Below, piece by piece: positions 9,480 through 17,633 of a stretch of DNA of 64,000 nt. The notes under the pieces were generated by a model that saw only the letters and a program-made list of their open reading frames with translations, was not told where the DNA came from and did not search any database. The stretch's first letter is position 1; the number at the start of each line of letters is the position of its first letter. The position numbers and the translations under genes are program-made. This stretch comes from an uncultured Alphaproteobacteria bacterium (GTDB lineage Bacteria; Pseudomonadota; Alphaproteobacteria; Caulobacterales; Hyphomonadaceae). Location: assembly GCA_903831255.1 (NCBI GenBank), contig CAIKWZ010000013.1, positions 62,001 through 126,000 on the forward strand. Reading direction: 5' to 3'.

Positions 9480-9821
9480 TCAGAGCGCCGATGACGGGAT
9501 CACCCGCTCGGTCAGGAAATGACGCCCCTCTCGGTCCTCGATCTCGATGACCCACAAATCCCTGTCGCGGCCCAGGCGCCGACGGATCAGATCGTCGACC
9601 GCGTCTTCGCCCCCTGCCGGCTCGATGCGCTCAAAGGAAGCCTCCCCCGGGGCGAACGCCGGCGCATAGGCCGCGGCCGATCCGGGGGCTGCGCGAACCT
9701 TGATCAGCACATCGCCGCGATCGGCGTCTCCCTTGTGCAGGACCACCGCGAATGCGCCGCCCGCAGACGCCCTGCGAAGAAGGGCCGACACCCAGACATG
9801 CGTCGGAAGCTCGCCTCTCAT
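9480..9821 (-). CDS. DUF1491 family protein
   Basis: A 113-residue protein that opens with THVWVSALLRRASAGGAFAVVLHKGDADRGDVLIKV and ends with the RDLWVIEIEDREGRHFL segment, the recognisable DUF1491 pattern of small alphaproteobacterial proteins. Function is unknown; no signal peptide or membrane segment is visible. GAGGAGG eight bases before the ATG is a strong ribosome-binding site. It lies 90 bases downstream of the antiporter gene on the same strand and may be co-transcribed with it. Confidence 0.85.
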   Translation of the reverse strand: MRGELPTHVWVSALLRRASAGGAFAVVLHKGDADRGDVLIKVRAAPGSAAAYAPAFAPGEASFERIEPAGGEDAVDDLIRRRLGRDRDLWVIEIEDREGRHFLTERVIPSSAL

Positions 9822-9911
9822 CCCCCGCCTCCTCGATGCTTTGCGCCTCTGTGATGGAGGGACCTCCTACAGGAGGCCGCTTCATTCTGCGAGCCCCCAA
9901 TCCCCGCCTCT

Positions 9912-11597
9912 CTATGGCCGCAGAGCCTGGAGCGAGGACGCCAGTCGGGGCCGGACATCGGCGATCATCGCATCGGCGATCTCACGCTCGCCTGAGATGA
10001 TCACATCCGCGCCCAGACGGGTCAGGTGTTCGACCTCCGCATCGCTGTGAGCGCGGGCGTAAACGCGAAGTCCCGGACGAATCCCCCGGGCGGCCTCAAC
10101 AATCCCTCCCGCCTCAAACCCGTCGGGAACCGTCACGAACAGAAATTCCGCCCGCTCCACACCGGCCTCCCTCAGGCGCTCCTCCGAGGCGCCGTTTCCT
10201 GCAATCGCCTCCATGCCCCGCCCCTTCAGGGCTTCGACGATGTCCTCCCGATCCTCGATCACCGTGAACTGAGCGCCCGACACCTTCAGGGACGCGCAGA
10301 TGAGCGAGCCAACCCGACCATGTCCGACCACGACGGCGCGGGACGGGACTGGCGAGCCGGAGGGCGGAACCGAGGAGGCCGATCGCGGCCGGCGTCCGCC
10401 TCTCCAGGATCCTTCAAGAGCGAAGGCCACTGCCGGCGTCAGACAGATCGAGAAGATCGCGGCCCCCACGATCAGGTCGCGCGCGTCGTCGGGAAGCAGA
10501 CCCAGACTGACGCCCAGCCCCGCGACGATGAACGAGAACTCGCCGATCTGGGACCGACTGGCCGTAATCGAAAGCGACATCTCATGGGGCTGGCCCAACA
10601 CGCGGAGAAGCCCATATCCAAGCCCGGTCCGCACGACGGTCACAGCCAGAACGGTCAGAATGAGCGGCCAGGGATCGCGCACCAGGATCATCGGATCAAA
10701 CAGCATGCCGACAGAGACGAAAAACAACACCGCGAACGCGTCTCTCAGCGGCAGGGTTTCATGGGCCGCCTGCTGGGAGAGCTCGCTTTCAGCCATGATG
10801 AGGCCGGCGAACAGAGCTCCCAGAGCCAGAGAGACGCCGAAGAAGGCGGCGGCGGCGAACGCCGACCCCATGGCGATTGCGAGAACCGCGAGCCGGAACA
10901 GCTCTCGCGATCCAGAATGAACCACGCGGTGAAGGATCCAGGGAACGACGCGCCTGCCGGCAACCAGCATCAGAATCACGAATGCTGCGACCTTGCCGAC
11001 CGTCACGGCGAGAGCGAGGCCGATATCCTGCATCTGAAGCGAGGTCATCTCGCCGTCGCCAGCGGTCGCACGACTGATCTGAGCCCAGGTCGGCAGAAGA
11101 ACCATCGCAAGGATCATCGCGAAGTCCTCCATCACCAGCCAGCCGACCGTGATGCGCCCTTTGTCCGACTGCATGGCGCGCTGATCCTGAATAGCGCGCA
11201 TGGCGACCACCGTGGAGGCGATCGAAAGAGCGAGACCGAACACCACCCCCCCGGCCAGGCCCCAGCCGGCGAAGACTCCGACGGCAGCGCCGATCGCGGT
11301 CGACAGCAGGATCTGAACCAGAGCCGCAGGCGCTGCGATCGCCCGCACAGACATCAGCTCCCTCGGCGTGAAATGGAGCCCGACGCCGAACATCAGCAGC
11401 ATGGCCCCAACCTCGGCCACCTCGGCGGCGAGGGAGCCGTCAGCCACAAAACCGGGGGTGAACGGCCCGAGAAAAACGCCGGCCGCCAGATATCCCACAA
11501 TGGGAGACATCCGGAGCCGGGTGGCGAGCCATCCGAAGACAAAGGCCAGCCCCAGCCCGAGGACAAGAAGGGATATGAGCGGCGTCTGATGCTGCAA
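9912..11597 (-). CDS. CPA2-family cation:proton antiporter with TrkA-N domain (KefB/YbaL-like)
   Basis: A 561-residue inner-membrane protein. Residues ~1-385 hold about 12-13 transmembrane segments of the Na_H_Exchanger fold (LISLLVLGLGLAFVFGWLATRLRMSPIVGYLAAGVFLGPFTPG is the typical first pair; FILMEDF-like VMEDFAMILAMVLLP contains the conserved acidic pair region). Residues ~415-530 form a cytosolic RCK/TrkA-N Rossmann domain (AVVVGHGRVGSLICASLKVSG) that senses NAD(H). There is no RCK_C domain, so the domain order is that of E. coli YbaL/KefB. It probably exports K+ (or Na+) in exchange for H+. The start is TTG, chosen because GGGAGGGAG lies just upstream and the first helix follows directly. 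Confidence 0.92.
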   Translation of the reverse strand: MQHQTPLISLLVLGLGLAFVFGWLATRLRMSPIVGYLAAGVFLGPFTPGFVADGSLAAEVAEVGAMLLMFGVGLHFTPRELMSVRAIAAPAALVQILLSTAIGAAVGVFAGWGLAGGVVFGLALSIASTVVAMRAIQDQRAMQSDKGRITVGWLVMEDFAMILAMVLLPTWAQISRATAGDGEMTSLQMQDIGLALAVTVGKVAAFVILMLVAGRRVVPWILHRVVHSGSRELFRLAVLAIAMGSAFAAAAFFGVSLALGALFAGLIMAESELSQQAAHETLPLRDAFAVLFFVSVGMLFDPMILVRDPWPLILTVLAVTVVRTGLGYGLLRVLGQPHEMSLSITASRSQIGEFSFIVAGLGVSLGLLPDDARDLIVGAAIFSICLTPAVAFALEGSWRGGRRPRSASSVPPSGSPVPSRAVVVGHGRVGSLICASLKVSGAQFTVIEDREDIVEALKGRGMEAIAGNGASEERLREAGVERAEFLFVTVPDGFEAGGIVEAARGIRPGLRVYARAHSDAEVEHLTRLGADVIISGEREIADAMIADVRPRLASSLQALRP

Positions 11598-11868
11598 GGC
11601 TCCCTCCCTTTTCCCCAGACTGGTACAATGGGGTCAATCCGGCCATGATCCAACCCGCGGCGCGGGGAAAATCTCCTGACCGCCTGTCGCTGCCGGCGAA
11701 GTCGGGGTCGTCAACCGCGGCCCACCCCCGAACAAAGCATGTCAGCAACCCTCAGCCGCCTTCTTGCGCACGGGCTAAGGAGAGTGCAGGAGGCGGCCTC
11801 GCCTTTCTTTCTTATCGGAGGATGCGCTCCTGGACGCCCTGAACTCCCTTGAAGACCGCCTGAAGCTG

Positions 11869-12306
11869 ATGCGTGACAACATGCATCTGATGACCCAGAT
11901 GACGCCGTGGGCCCGACGGCTGGGCTTCCGGATCACCCGCATCGAAAGGGCGCAGGTCTGGGGCGTCCAACCCTGGTCGGACGCTTTTTCCGGCGATCCG
12001 GACACGGGGGTCATCCACGGCGGGGTGATCACGAGCTTTCTGGACAATCTGTCCGGCATGGCGTGCGGGGCGGCGCTGGAACAGTTTCGCGCCGTCGCGA
12101 CGCTGGACCTCAGGATCGATTACATGCGGCCAGCCGATCAGGGACGGGACATCATCGGGGAAGCGCACTGCTACAATCTCACGCGGACCATCGCCTTCAC
12201 CCACGCATGGGCCTACCATGAAAGCCGCGACAAGGTCATCGCCACGGCCAGCGCTGCCTTTGCGATCAACAAGATCAGGGCCCCCAGCTCAGCGGGATCG
12301 TTCTGA
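11869..12306 (+). CDS. PaaI family thioesterase (first of pair)
   Basis: A 145-residue single hotdog-fold protein. TGVIHGGVITSFLDNLSGMACG is the PaaI-type HGG segment with the catalytic-helix Asp, followed by VATLDLRIDYMRPADQGRDIIGEAHC. Members hydrolyse acyl-CoA or aryl-CoA thioesters. The protein lacks a signal peptide. The annotated ATG has no clear Shine-Dalgarno and the frame stays open to ~11779, so a slightly longer protein starting at a non-ATG codon is possible. Its TGA overlaps the ATG of the next PaaI gene (TGATG), indicating translational coupling and possibly a heterodimer. Confidence 0.88.
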   Translation: MRDNMHLMTQMTPWARRLGFRITRIERAQVWGVQPWSDAFSGDPDTGVIHGGVITSFLDNLSGMACGAALEQFRAVATLDLRIDYMRPADQGRDIIGEAHCYNLTRTIAFTHAWAYHESRDKVIATASAAFAINKIRAPSSAGSF

Positions 12307-12749
12307 TGGACCCGTTCTCAAATCTTGTCGCCAGACTGAGCCGAATGGGCATGGTGAAAAGCCTCGGCATGCGCGTGGAACAGGATCAAACCGGTCTCAT
12401 TGCTGTCCTTCCGTTCCATAACGACCTGATCGGAAATTTCACGATCCAGGCGCTGCATGGAGGCGCGATCGGCGCCTTCCTAGAACTGACGGCGATGGCG
12501 GAAGTGATCCTCAAAACCGAAGGCGGGGTTCAGCCGAAAACCATCAACCTGACGATCGACTATCTGCGCCAGGGTCGGGCGAAAGACCTTCACGCCCGCG
12601 CCTATATTACAAAGCTCGGCCGCCGGATCGCCTCCGTGCGGGCTGAGGCCTGGCAGGACAATGAGAGCGAACCGGTCGCCGCGCTGACGGCGCACTTCCT
12701 GATCGGGACCGAGGAGGCTGCTGACGAAGGCCGGACTGCGGATCCCTGA
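12306..12749 (+). CDS. PaaI family thioesterase (second of pair)
   Basis: A 147-residue hotdog-fold protein related to the gene it overlaps by one base. The motif region reads IQALHGGAIGAFLELTAMAEVIL: the HGG is kept, but the acidic position after it is Glu (FLELT) where the partner has Asp (FLDNL). The core strand TINLTIDYLRQGRAKDLHARAYI follows. Probably an acyl-CoA thioesterase; the two differ enough to suggest an old duplication rather than a recent one. It is followed by a 58-base gap and a secreted protein on the same strand. Confidence 0.88.
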   Translation: MDPFSNLVARLSRMGMVKSLGMRVEQDQTGLIAVLPFHNDLIGNFTIQALHGGAIGAFLELTAMAEVILKTEGGVQPKTINLTIDYLRQGRAKDLHARAYITKLGRRIASVRAEAWQDNESEPVAALTAHFLIGTEEAADEGRTADP

Positions 12750-12807
12750 GAAGTCGACCATGGGTTTAAACCGATCCTAAACCCTGAGGTCTTATTTCGG
12801 TCGGACG

Positions 12808-13752
12808 ATGCAGAAGCGCCTCGCCCCCGTTCGCCCGTCCCGCCTCCTGGCAAGGACGTTGCTCCTCAATCTTGGAGCGGCCCTGCTTGTCTTCGCGCCT
12901 CCCGCCGTCGCAGAAAACACTCCGCAGGAGCGCACCTTCCTCGAGAGAACAGCGATCGCCGCGGCCGACCGGGCGTGCAATCTGTTTAATGAGGGAGAGC
13001 GTCTCGCCCTGGTCTCTGGTCTCTATCAGGCTGAAGGCGCCCTTCTCCGCGCGAACTATCCGCCAGACACCATCCGCGCCCTCGCGGCCGACGTGTCCGT
13101 TCATGCAGCCTCCCTCGGATGTCGCCACCCCTCGGTGACCGAGGTCGCAGACCTCATCCGGGACAGCTACCGACAGTTCCAGAAGACCGGCTTTCTGGAA
13201 TATCCCGCTCGCCACTCCTCATGGCTGGCCTCCAGAAGCCGCCACGACCGATGGGCCGTCAGCCAGACCGATCAGAGCTCAGGGATCGTGCTGGGACTTC
13301 GCCGCCCGCCAGGCGCCTCGCAAAAGGACGATTTCGCTCTCGCAGTGGCGATCCCGGTGCGACAGGTCCCGCCGTCCGTCGTGCAACTCTTCATCCGTGA
13401 TCCGGCCCGCATGGGCGAACCCTGGCTGGGAGGACTATCAACCCCTTCGAGGTCTCTCTCAGCGCCTCCAAGGCGGATGACCAAACCGGAGTGGGCGGCT
13501 CTCTCGCAGGCTGAGACCGACAGCGTCGGGGCCTCCTTTCAGGTCTACTACTTTCCAGCCTCTGCAATCGCCCGGATCGAAGCCCTTGATCCGCGCGAGG
13601 CGATTCAGCTCGAACTGACGCCCTCGCCAAGGGACCCCGCCGGCCAGACACAGCGCGTCAGTTTTGAGGCTGGCGACTTCAGGGCCGCCAGGAGCTTCGC
13701 GCTGATCCCGGAACCCACCTACCCGTCTCCGGCAGGCGCAAAAGGGCGGTGA
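12808..13752 (+). CDS. Secreted protein of unknown function
   Basis: A 314-residue protein with a Sec signal peptide (Arg-rich start, LLLNLGAALLVFAPPAVA, cleavage ~36). The mature N-terminal third is helical with two Cys (DRACNLF and SLGCRHPS) spaced ~55 residues apart, plausibly a disulfide. The remainder is predicted mixed alpha/beta with no motif I recognise. It probably resides in the periplasm or is exported. It is convergent with the GMC oxidoreductase eight bases downstream, where a GC-rich hairpin spans the two stop codons. Confidence 0.75.
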   Translation: MQKRLAPVRPSRLLARTLLLNLGAALLVFAPPAVAENTPQERTFLERTAIAAADRACNLFNEGERLALVSGLYQAEGALLRANYPPDTIRALAADVSVHAASLGCRHPSVTEVADLIRDSYRQFQKTGFLEYPARHSSWLASRSRHDRWAVSQTDQSSGIVLGLRRPPGASQKDDFALAVAIPVRQVPPSVVQLFIRDPARMGEPWLGGLSTPSRSLSAPPRRMTKPEWAALSQAETDSVGASFQVYYFPASAIARIEALDPREAIQLELTPSPRDPAGQTQRVSFEAGDFRAARSFALIPEPTYPSPAGAKGR

Positions 13753-13759
13753 GCCGCCC
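13744..13759. terminator. Short GC hairpin between convergent genes
   Basis: GGGCGG-TGAG-CCGCCC lies at the junction of the convergent secreted-protein and GMC genes; on the minus strand it is followed by TTT. It is a candidate weak bidirectional terminator with only 6-bp arms. Confidence 0.35.
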
Positions 13760-15412
13760 CTACGCCGCCTTCAGGCGGTCCGCCAGCCCGATTGCGACCG
13801 CCATGATGCTCAGCGTGGGGTTGGCGTAGCCTCCCGTCGGAAAGACGCTCGAGGAGGCGATGAAGAGATTTTCGACACCGTGAACCCGGAATTCAGTGGT
13901 CGTCACCCCCTGACGCGGATCAACATGCATGCGTGTCGCGCCAAGGAAGTGTCCCGTTGAATCGCTCTTGATATCCGGACGGCCCCCGACCCGCCGCACC
14001 GCCCAGCGCCCCAGACCGGATGCCTCGATGCGACCTGCCAGATACTCCTGTGCGCGGGCGAGGCGCTGCTGGTCCTCCTCAGAGAAACTCCAGTCAACCT
14101 TCACGCGTCGTCGGCCAAAACGGTCGCGTTCGTTCCCGAGGCTCACCCGGTTGTCCCGCCGCGGAGCCTGTTCGGCAAGGTGAAGGACCTCGAACACATC
14201 GAAGCGGGCGGACGGACGATCAAGTCGAGACCAGCCTCCTCGCACAAGATTAGATCTTGGATGGATAGTCGCATCGACAGCCTTTCGGACGACGCCGTCC
14301 GCGCCGGCCAGCGCCCCCACCAGATCCCGCACCAGTGGTCGATGATGATTTCTGAGCGCGTCCCGCATACGAATAGCGGAATAGAAGCCAAGCGACTGCC
14401 GATGGGACAGCTCGCGATGGCGACGAAAATCCTTCTCTGAAGGAAAGAGGATCAGATTGATGTTCGCCATCGGGTGATCCATGAGCGCCTCCTCAGACGG
14501 GGCGAGAAATCCCATGAACGACCCCGAAGACACGGTGCGGAGATCGTAAAGCTCCGCACGGTCGAACAGGGAGCGTGACGCCGGGATCAGGTCTCCTCCG
14601 TCAACAAGAGGATGATCCATGAACCAACGGCCGACCGTGTCGTGCATGTTCCCAATCCCGGCGGCCGACCTGCGCTGAGATGACAGCATGAGCTGGGGCA
14701 CAGCGAGCCCCCCGCCGGCAAGGACGAAGCGCTTCGCACGGATCGTAAACTCCCGTCCGGGCTCGCTGGCGCCCAGAACCTCTGCGATGGCCCCGCCCGA
14801 TGCATCCGGTATGAGCTCGAGAGCATGGGCATAAGTGACCAGATGAACATTGCGCGACGTTTCAAGACGCCTGCGGGCGCGCTCGAGATACGCCTCCGCA
14901 TTCGGAAACTGAAACACATGTGTCTCAATTCCCGCAGCCGAGAGATCGAAGGCCGGGGCCGCGAGATCCGTCCGGCCCGCCGCCTGAAAGCTTCCTGAGA
15001 GAGCGAGATGCTCCTGAGCCCTTCTGATCCAGTCCATGTAGAGGTCGTAGTCGATCGGCCAACCCGGAGAACCTATGCTCTCACGCGCTGCGAAGTCGGC
15101 TCGCGAATACGGAACCATGCGGACGTTCCGACGCCCCGCATCGGTCTGAATATGCCACACATTGGCATTCCCGCCCACTCGCCTCGTATTCTCAATGCGC
15201 GTCTCAGCTCCATAGCGCGAGGACCTGTCGAGATCGGACAAGGCGTTTCGGTCAGGCGCCTCGCTGAGCCCGCCGGTTTCCATGACGAGTACGCGAAGGC
15301 CTGTCCCCTCGAGCTCATGCGCGAGCGACAGGCCGCCGGGACCCGATCCGATCACGCACAGATCGGCCTCAATGATCTCTCCCGACGCCCAGGATCTTGC
15401 ATCCGATATCAT
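13760..15412 (-). CDS. GMC family FAD-dependent oxidoreductase
   Basis: A 550-residue flavoenzyme. The N-terminal dinucleotide fold DLCVIGSGPGGLSLAHELEGTGLRVLVMETGG binds FAD; FVLAGGGLAVPQLMLSS is the GMC signature region and the C-terminal FIASSSVFPTGGYANPTLSIMAVAIGLADRL is the GMC_oxred_C FAD/active-site segment. The conserved catalytic His is plausibly in STGHFLGATRMH, and the second position is Asn (GGYANPT), as in many sugar/alcohol dehydrogenases. It is a soluble dehydrogenase or oxidase of an alcohol or sugar-type substrate; the substrate is unknown. There is no Tat signal. It is followed upstream by the TIR gene on the same strand (123-base gap). Confidence 0.9.
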   Translation of the reverse strand: MISDARSWASGEIIEADLCVIGSGPGGLSLAHELEGTGLRVLVMETGGLSEAPDRNALSDLDRSSRYGAETRIENTRRVGGNANVWHIQTDAGRRNVRMVPYSRADFAARESIGSPGWPIDYDLYMDWIRRAQEHLALSGSFQAAGRTDLAAPAFDLSAAGIETHVFQFPNAEAYLERARRRLETSRNVHLVTYAHALELIPDASGGAIAEVLGASEPGREFTIRAKRFVLAGGGLAVPQLMLSSQRRSAAGIGNMHDTVGRWFMDHPLVDGGDLIPASRSLFDRAELYDLRTVSSGSFMGFLAPSEEALMDHPMANINLILFPSEKDFRRHRELSHRQSLGFYSAIRMRDALRNHHRPLVRDLVGALAGADGVVRKAVDATIHPRSNLVRGGWSRLDRPSARFDVFEVLHLAEQAPRRDNRVSLGNERDRFGRRRVKVDWSFSEEDQQRLARAQEYLAGRIEASGLGRWAVRRVGGRPDIKSDSTGHFLGATRMHVDPRQGVTTTEFRVHGVENLFIASSSVFPTGGYANPTLSIMAVAIGLADRLKAA

Positions 15413-15535
15413 GATGCGCGCCCTTCACACCCGCTGACAGACAACCGGCCCAGACAAACCCAGGGCGACCGCCAGAGGTTTGATCCTGTTCAATCCGGGG
15501 GCCCTTCTGCTCGTCATAGCCATCTCAAATCCTCA

Positions 15536-17437
15536 TCACGGTTGTCGCAACGGTCCGCTATCGCCCGGAGCCGTGAGACGGTCATCCGTCCAGCGACCTG
15601 CGGCGACAGGCTCGCCGGAAGGTGTCCAGACCACTCCGTAGCCTGAACGGCGTCCCTGCCGGAGACCGCCTTCGTATCTCTGCCCATTGGCGAACCGCAG
15701 GACGCCGGAGACGACCATTTCCGCTCCGTAGACGCCGGCGAGCGTATCGCCGTTTCGCCAGTAGGTCACGCCAAGGCCCCGAGGTTCGCCTGCCGAATGT
15801 TCGCCCTCATAACGCAGGGCTCCACCTGCCGCCGGTTCACCGGCGGAGGGGTATTCGAGGACGCCCAGACCCTCAGCCCTCTGTCCCGCGATCTCGCCGC
15901 GATAGCGTCCAACCGCCCCGTCGCCGCCGGCGATCACGTTAACGCCAAGGCCTCCCTGCGCTCCCACATCGGCTCGCGGCGCTTCCGCCGCGGAGGCCCG
16001 TGCGCGCCCCGCCTCGGCGCGCTGCAGGGCCTGAGCGCCGAGCGTGCGGGCCTCGAGAACAGCGCGACGGAGGTCAGGCGACCAGCGCGCGTCAATGCTG
16101 AAAGGCTCGAGCCTCGAGAGACGCCCAATAGCCTCCCTGGCCCTCGAGGCGTAGGCCCCGGCCGGATAGGCGGCGAGATAAGCCTCATAAGTCGAAACAG
16201 CATCAACTTCCGCCGCCTTCATCCAGGCCGCAGCGTCCGCTGCGCGACCCGCGTCAGGACGATCCTGAGGCGTCGCCTGACCAGAAGCGGCCATCGAGCG
16301 GATCACATCGCTCAGGGCGCGTAACTGTCTTGGCGCAGCCGAAGCGAGATCAGGCGACGCGATAGACCTCTGGCGGGAGAGTTCCTGAATCCCCCGCTTC
16401 ACCCCTTCCCCCGCCTTGCCGTCGATAGGCCCCTGATAGAGCCCGACCTCATTCAACGCTCTCTGGACGTCGGCGATCGCCTGAGACCGCTCAACCCCAA
16501 GAGAGGCGAGACGCTCGCGCGCCTCGGCGATGCGCTGACCGGGAGCGGGACCGTCCTCCGGATAAGCATTCAGATACGTCTGATAAGCGCTCTCCGTATC
16601 TCTGGCGACCGCCTCTCCCCAGCTGCGCGCGTCCATCGCCCGCAACAGCGCCAGCGCTGTTTCAGCGCTCGGGGTTCCGGGAAACCGTCCGATCAGCCGC
16701 CCGAGATCGCCGACATCGGTAAGATCCGCAGCTGTCAGCGCCGCCTCCGCTTCCCGCAGGGTGTCTTCTGAAGGCTTCGCCTCGGCCGCCGGAGGCGCAC
16801 CGACGGCAAGGGGAGCTGCCGCCACAACATCCTCGGATCTCGCGTCTAGGATGCTCGCGACAGCATCCTGCGCCGCTTTGCGCCAGTCAGACGGCCCAAG
16901 GGTCCAGACCGAAGCGCTGACAAAAACCGCGAGCGCGCTGGCTGCGGCCAGCAGCGGCCCGACAGCCGGAACGCGTCGCGTCTCGAGATAGGAGGGGCGA
17001 TCTGACAATCGCTTCGGCTTCAGAGCTCCATGTCCAGTGTCGCCGGCACGCTCGGCGATCATCTCAAGGAGAGCCGTCCTGAGGGCGCCCCAGACGGGGG
17101 CTCCGGGGTCTCCCGACCATGAGGAAAAGTCAAGACAACTCAGTCGATCAAAGGGGGCCGGCGCAGGCTGGTCGTCCAGACGAAGCTGAACAAGCTTGCG
17201 GCTTCCCATGGCGGTGATCGCTTCCATGAGAACATGATCGGCTGAGCGCGACGCGGACGACCATATGACGAGAACGGCTGGCGCGGCGGAAAGCTTGGCG
17301 TCCAGAGGCGCGTCTTTCGCCTCGAGGGGCGTGGAGGGATCCCACCAGACGGCAAGTCCGTCCGCGTGAAGAGATGTGGCCAGGAGCCTGACGCGTTCGG
17401 CGTCGGACCGGGCGTAGGAGATGAATATATCAGCCAT
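15536..17437 (-). CDS. TIR domain - transmembrane - repeat - MORN protein
   Basis: Starting at the ATG directly before the TIR fold gives 633 residues; an upstream ATG at 17545 would add 36 Arg-rich residues. Residues 1-~125 form a TIR domain (MADIFISYARSDAERVRLLATSL, then WSSASRSADHVLMEAITAM, with Glu ~72 at the position of the NADase glutamate). One transmembrane helix follows (~157-180). The outer part has YP-type helical repeats (AYQTYLNAYPEDG, TYEAYLAAYPAGAYASRAREAI) similar to those of the lipoprotein at 0.6-2.1 kb, a peptidoglycan-binding-like segment (VQRALNEVGLYQGPIDGKAGEGVKRGI) and C-terminal MORN-like repeats (RYEGEHSAGEPRGLGVTYW, RYEGGLRQGRRSGYGVVW). The layout suggests an inner-membrane protein with a cytosolic TIR and periplasmic repeats. 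Signalling or stress role is inferred only. Confidence 0.85.
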   Translation of the reverse strand: MADIFISYARSDAERVRLLATSLHADGLAVWWDPSTPLEAKDAPLDAKLSAAPAVLVIWSSASRSADHVLMEAITAMGSRKLVQLRLDDQPAPAPFDRLSCLDFSSWSGDPGAPVWGALRTALLEMIAERAGDTGHGALKPKRLSDRPSYLETRRVPAVGPLLAAASALAVFVSASVWTLGPSDWRKAAQDAVASILDARSEDVVAAAPLAVGAPPAAEAKPSEDTLREAEAALTAADLTDVGDLGRLIGRFPGTPSAETALALLRAMDARSWGEAVARDTESAYQTYLNAYPEDGPAPGQRIAEARERLASLGVERSQAIADVQRALNEVGLYQGPIDGKAGEGVKRGIQELSRQRSIASPDLASAAPRQLRALSDVIRSMAASGQATPQDRPDAGRAADAAAWMKAAEVDAVSTYEAYLAAYPAGAYASRAREAIGRLSRLEPFSIDARWSPDLRRAVLEARTLGAQALQRAEAGRARASAAEAPRADVGAQGGLGVNVIAGGDGAVGRYRGEIAGQRAEGLGVLEYPSAGEPAAGGALRYEGEHSAGEPRGLGVTYWRNGDTLAGVYGAEMVVSGVLRFANGQRYEGGLRQGRRSGYGVVWTPSGEPVAAGRWTDDRLTAPGDSGPLRQP

Positions 17438-17633
17438 AACCCAAACGTCCCGGACAGCTCCATCGTGAAGCCTCTTCCGTCCGCTGCGGCTGAAGAGGAA
17501 CGCCCCGAGGCGGGCAAGACACGACTCCAGACGACCTGACGACATTCCGCACGGCCTACGCCACCGCTCTCGCCTTTCTGGGGAGAAGCGAGGCTCGCGT
17601 GTTCGTCAGCGGGCGAAAGACCGGGCGGCCAGC

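Noticed and set aside
10026-11648. 540-codon open frame on the plus strand
   Set aside because: It lies opposite the KefB/YbaL-type antiporter gene, has a His/Arg/Gln-rich composition with no domain, and is a high-GC shadow frame.
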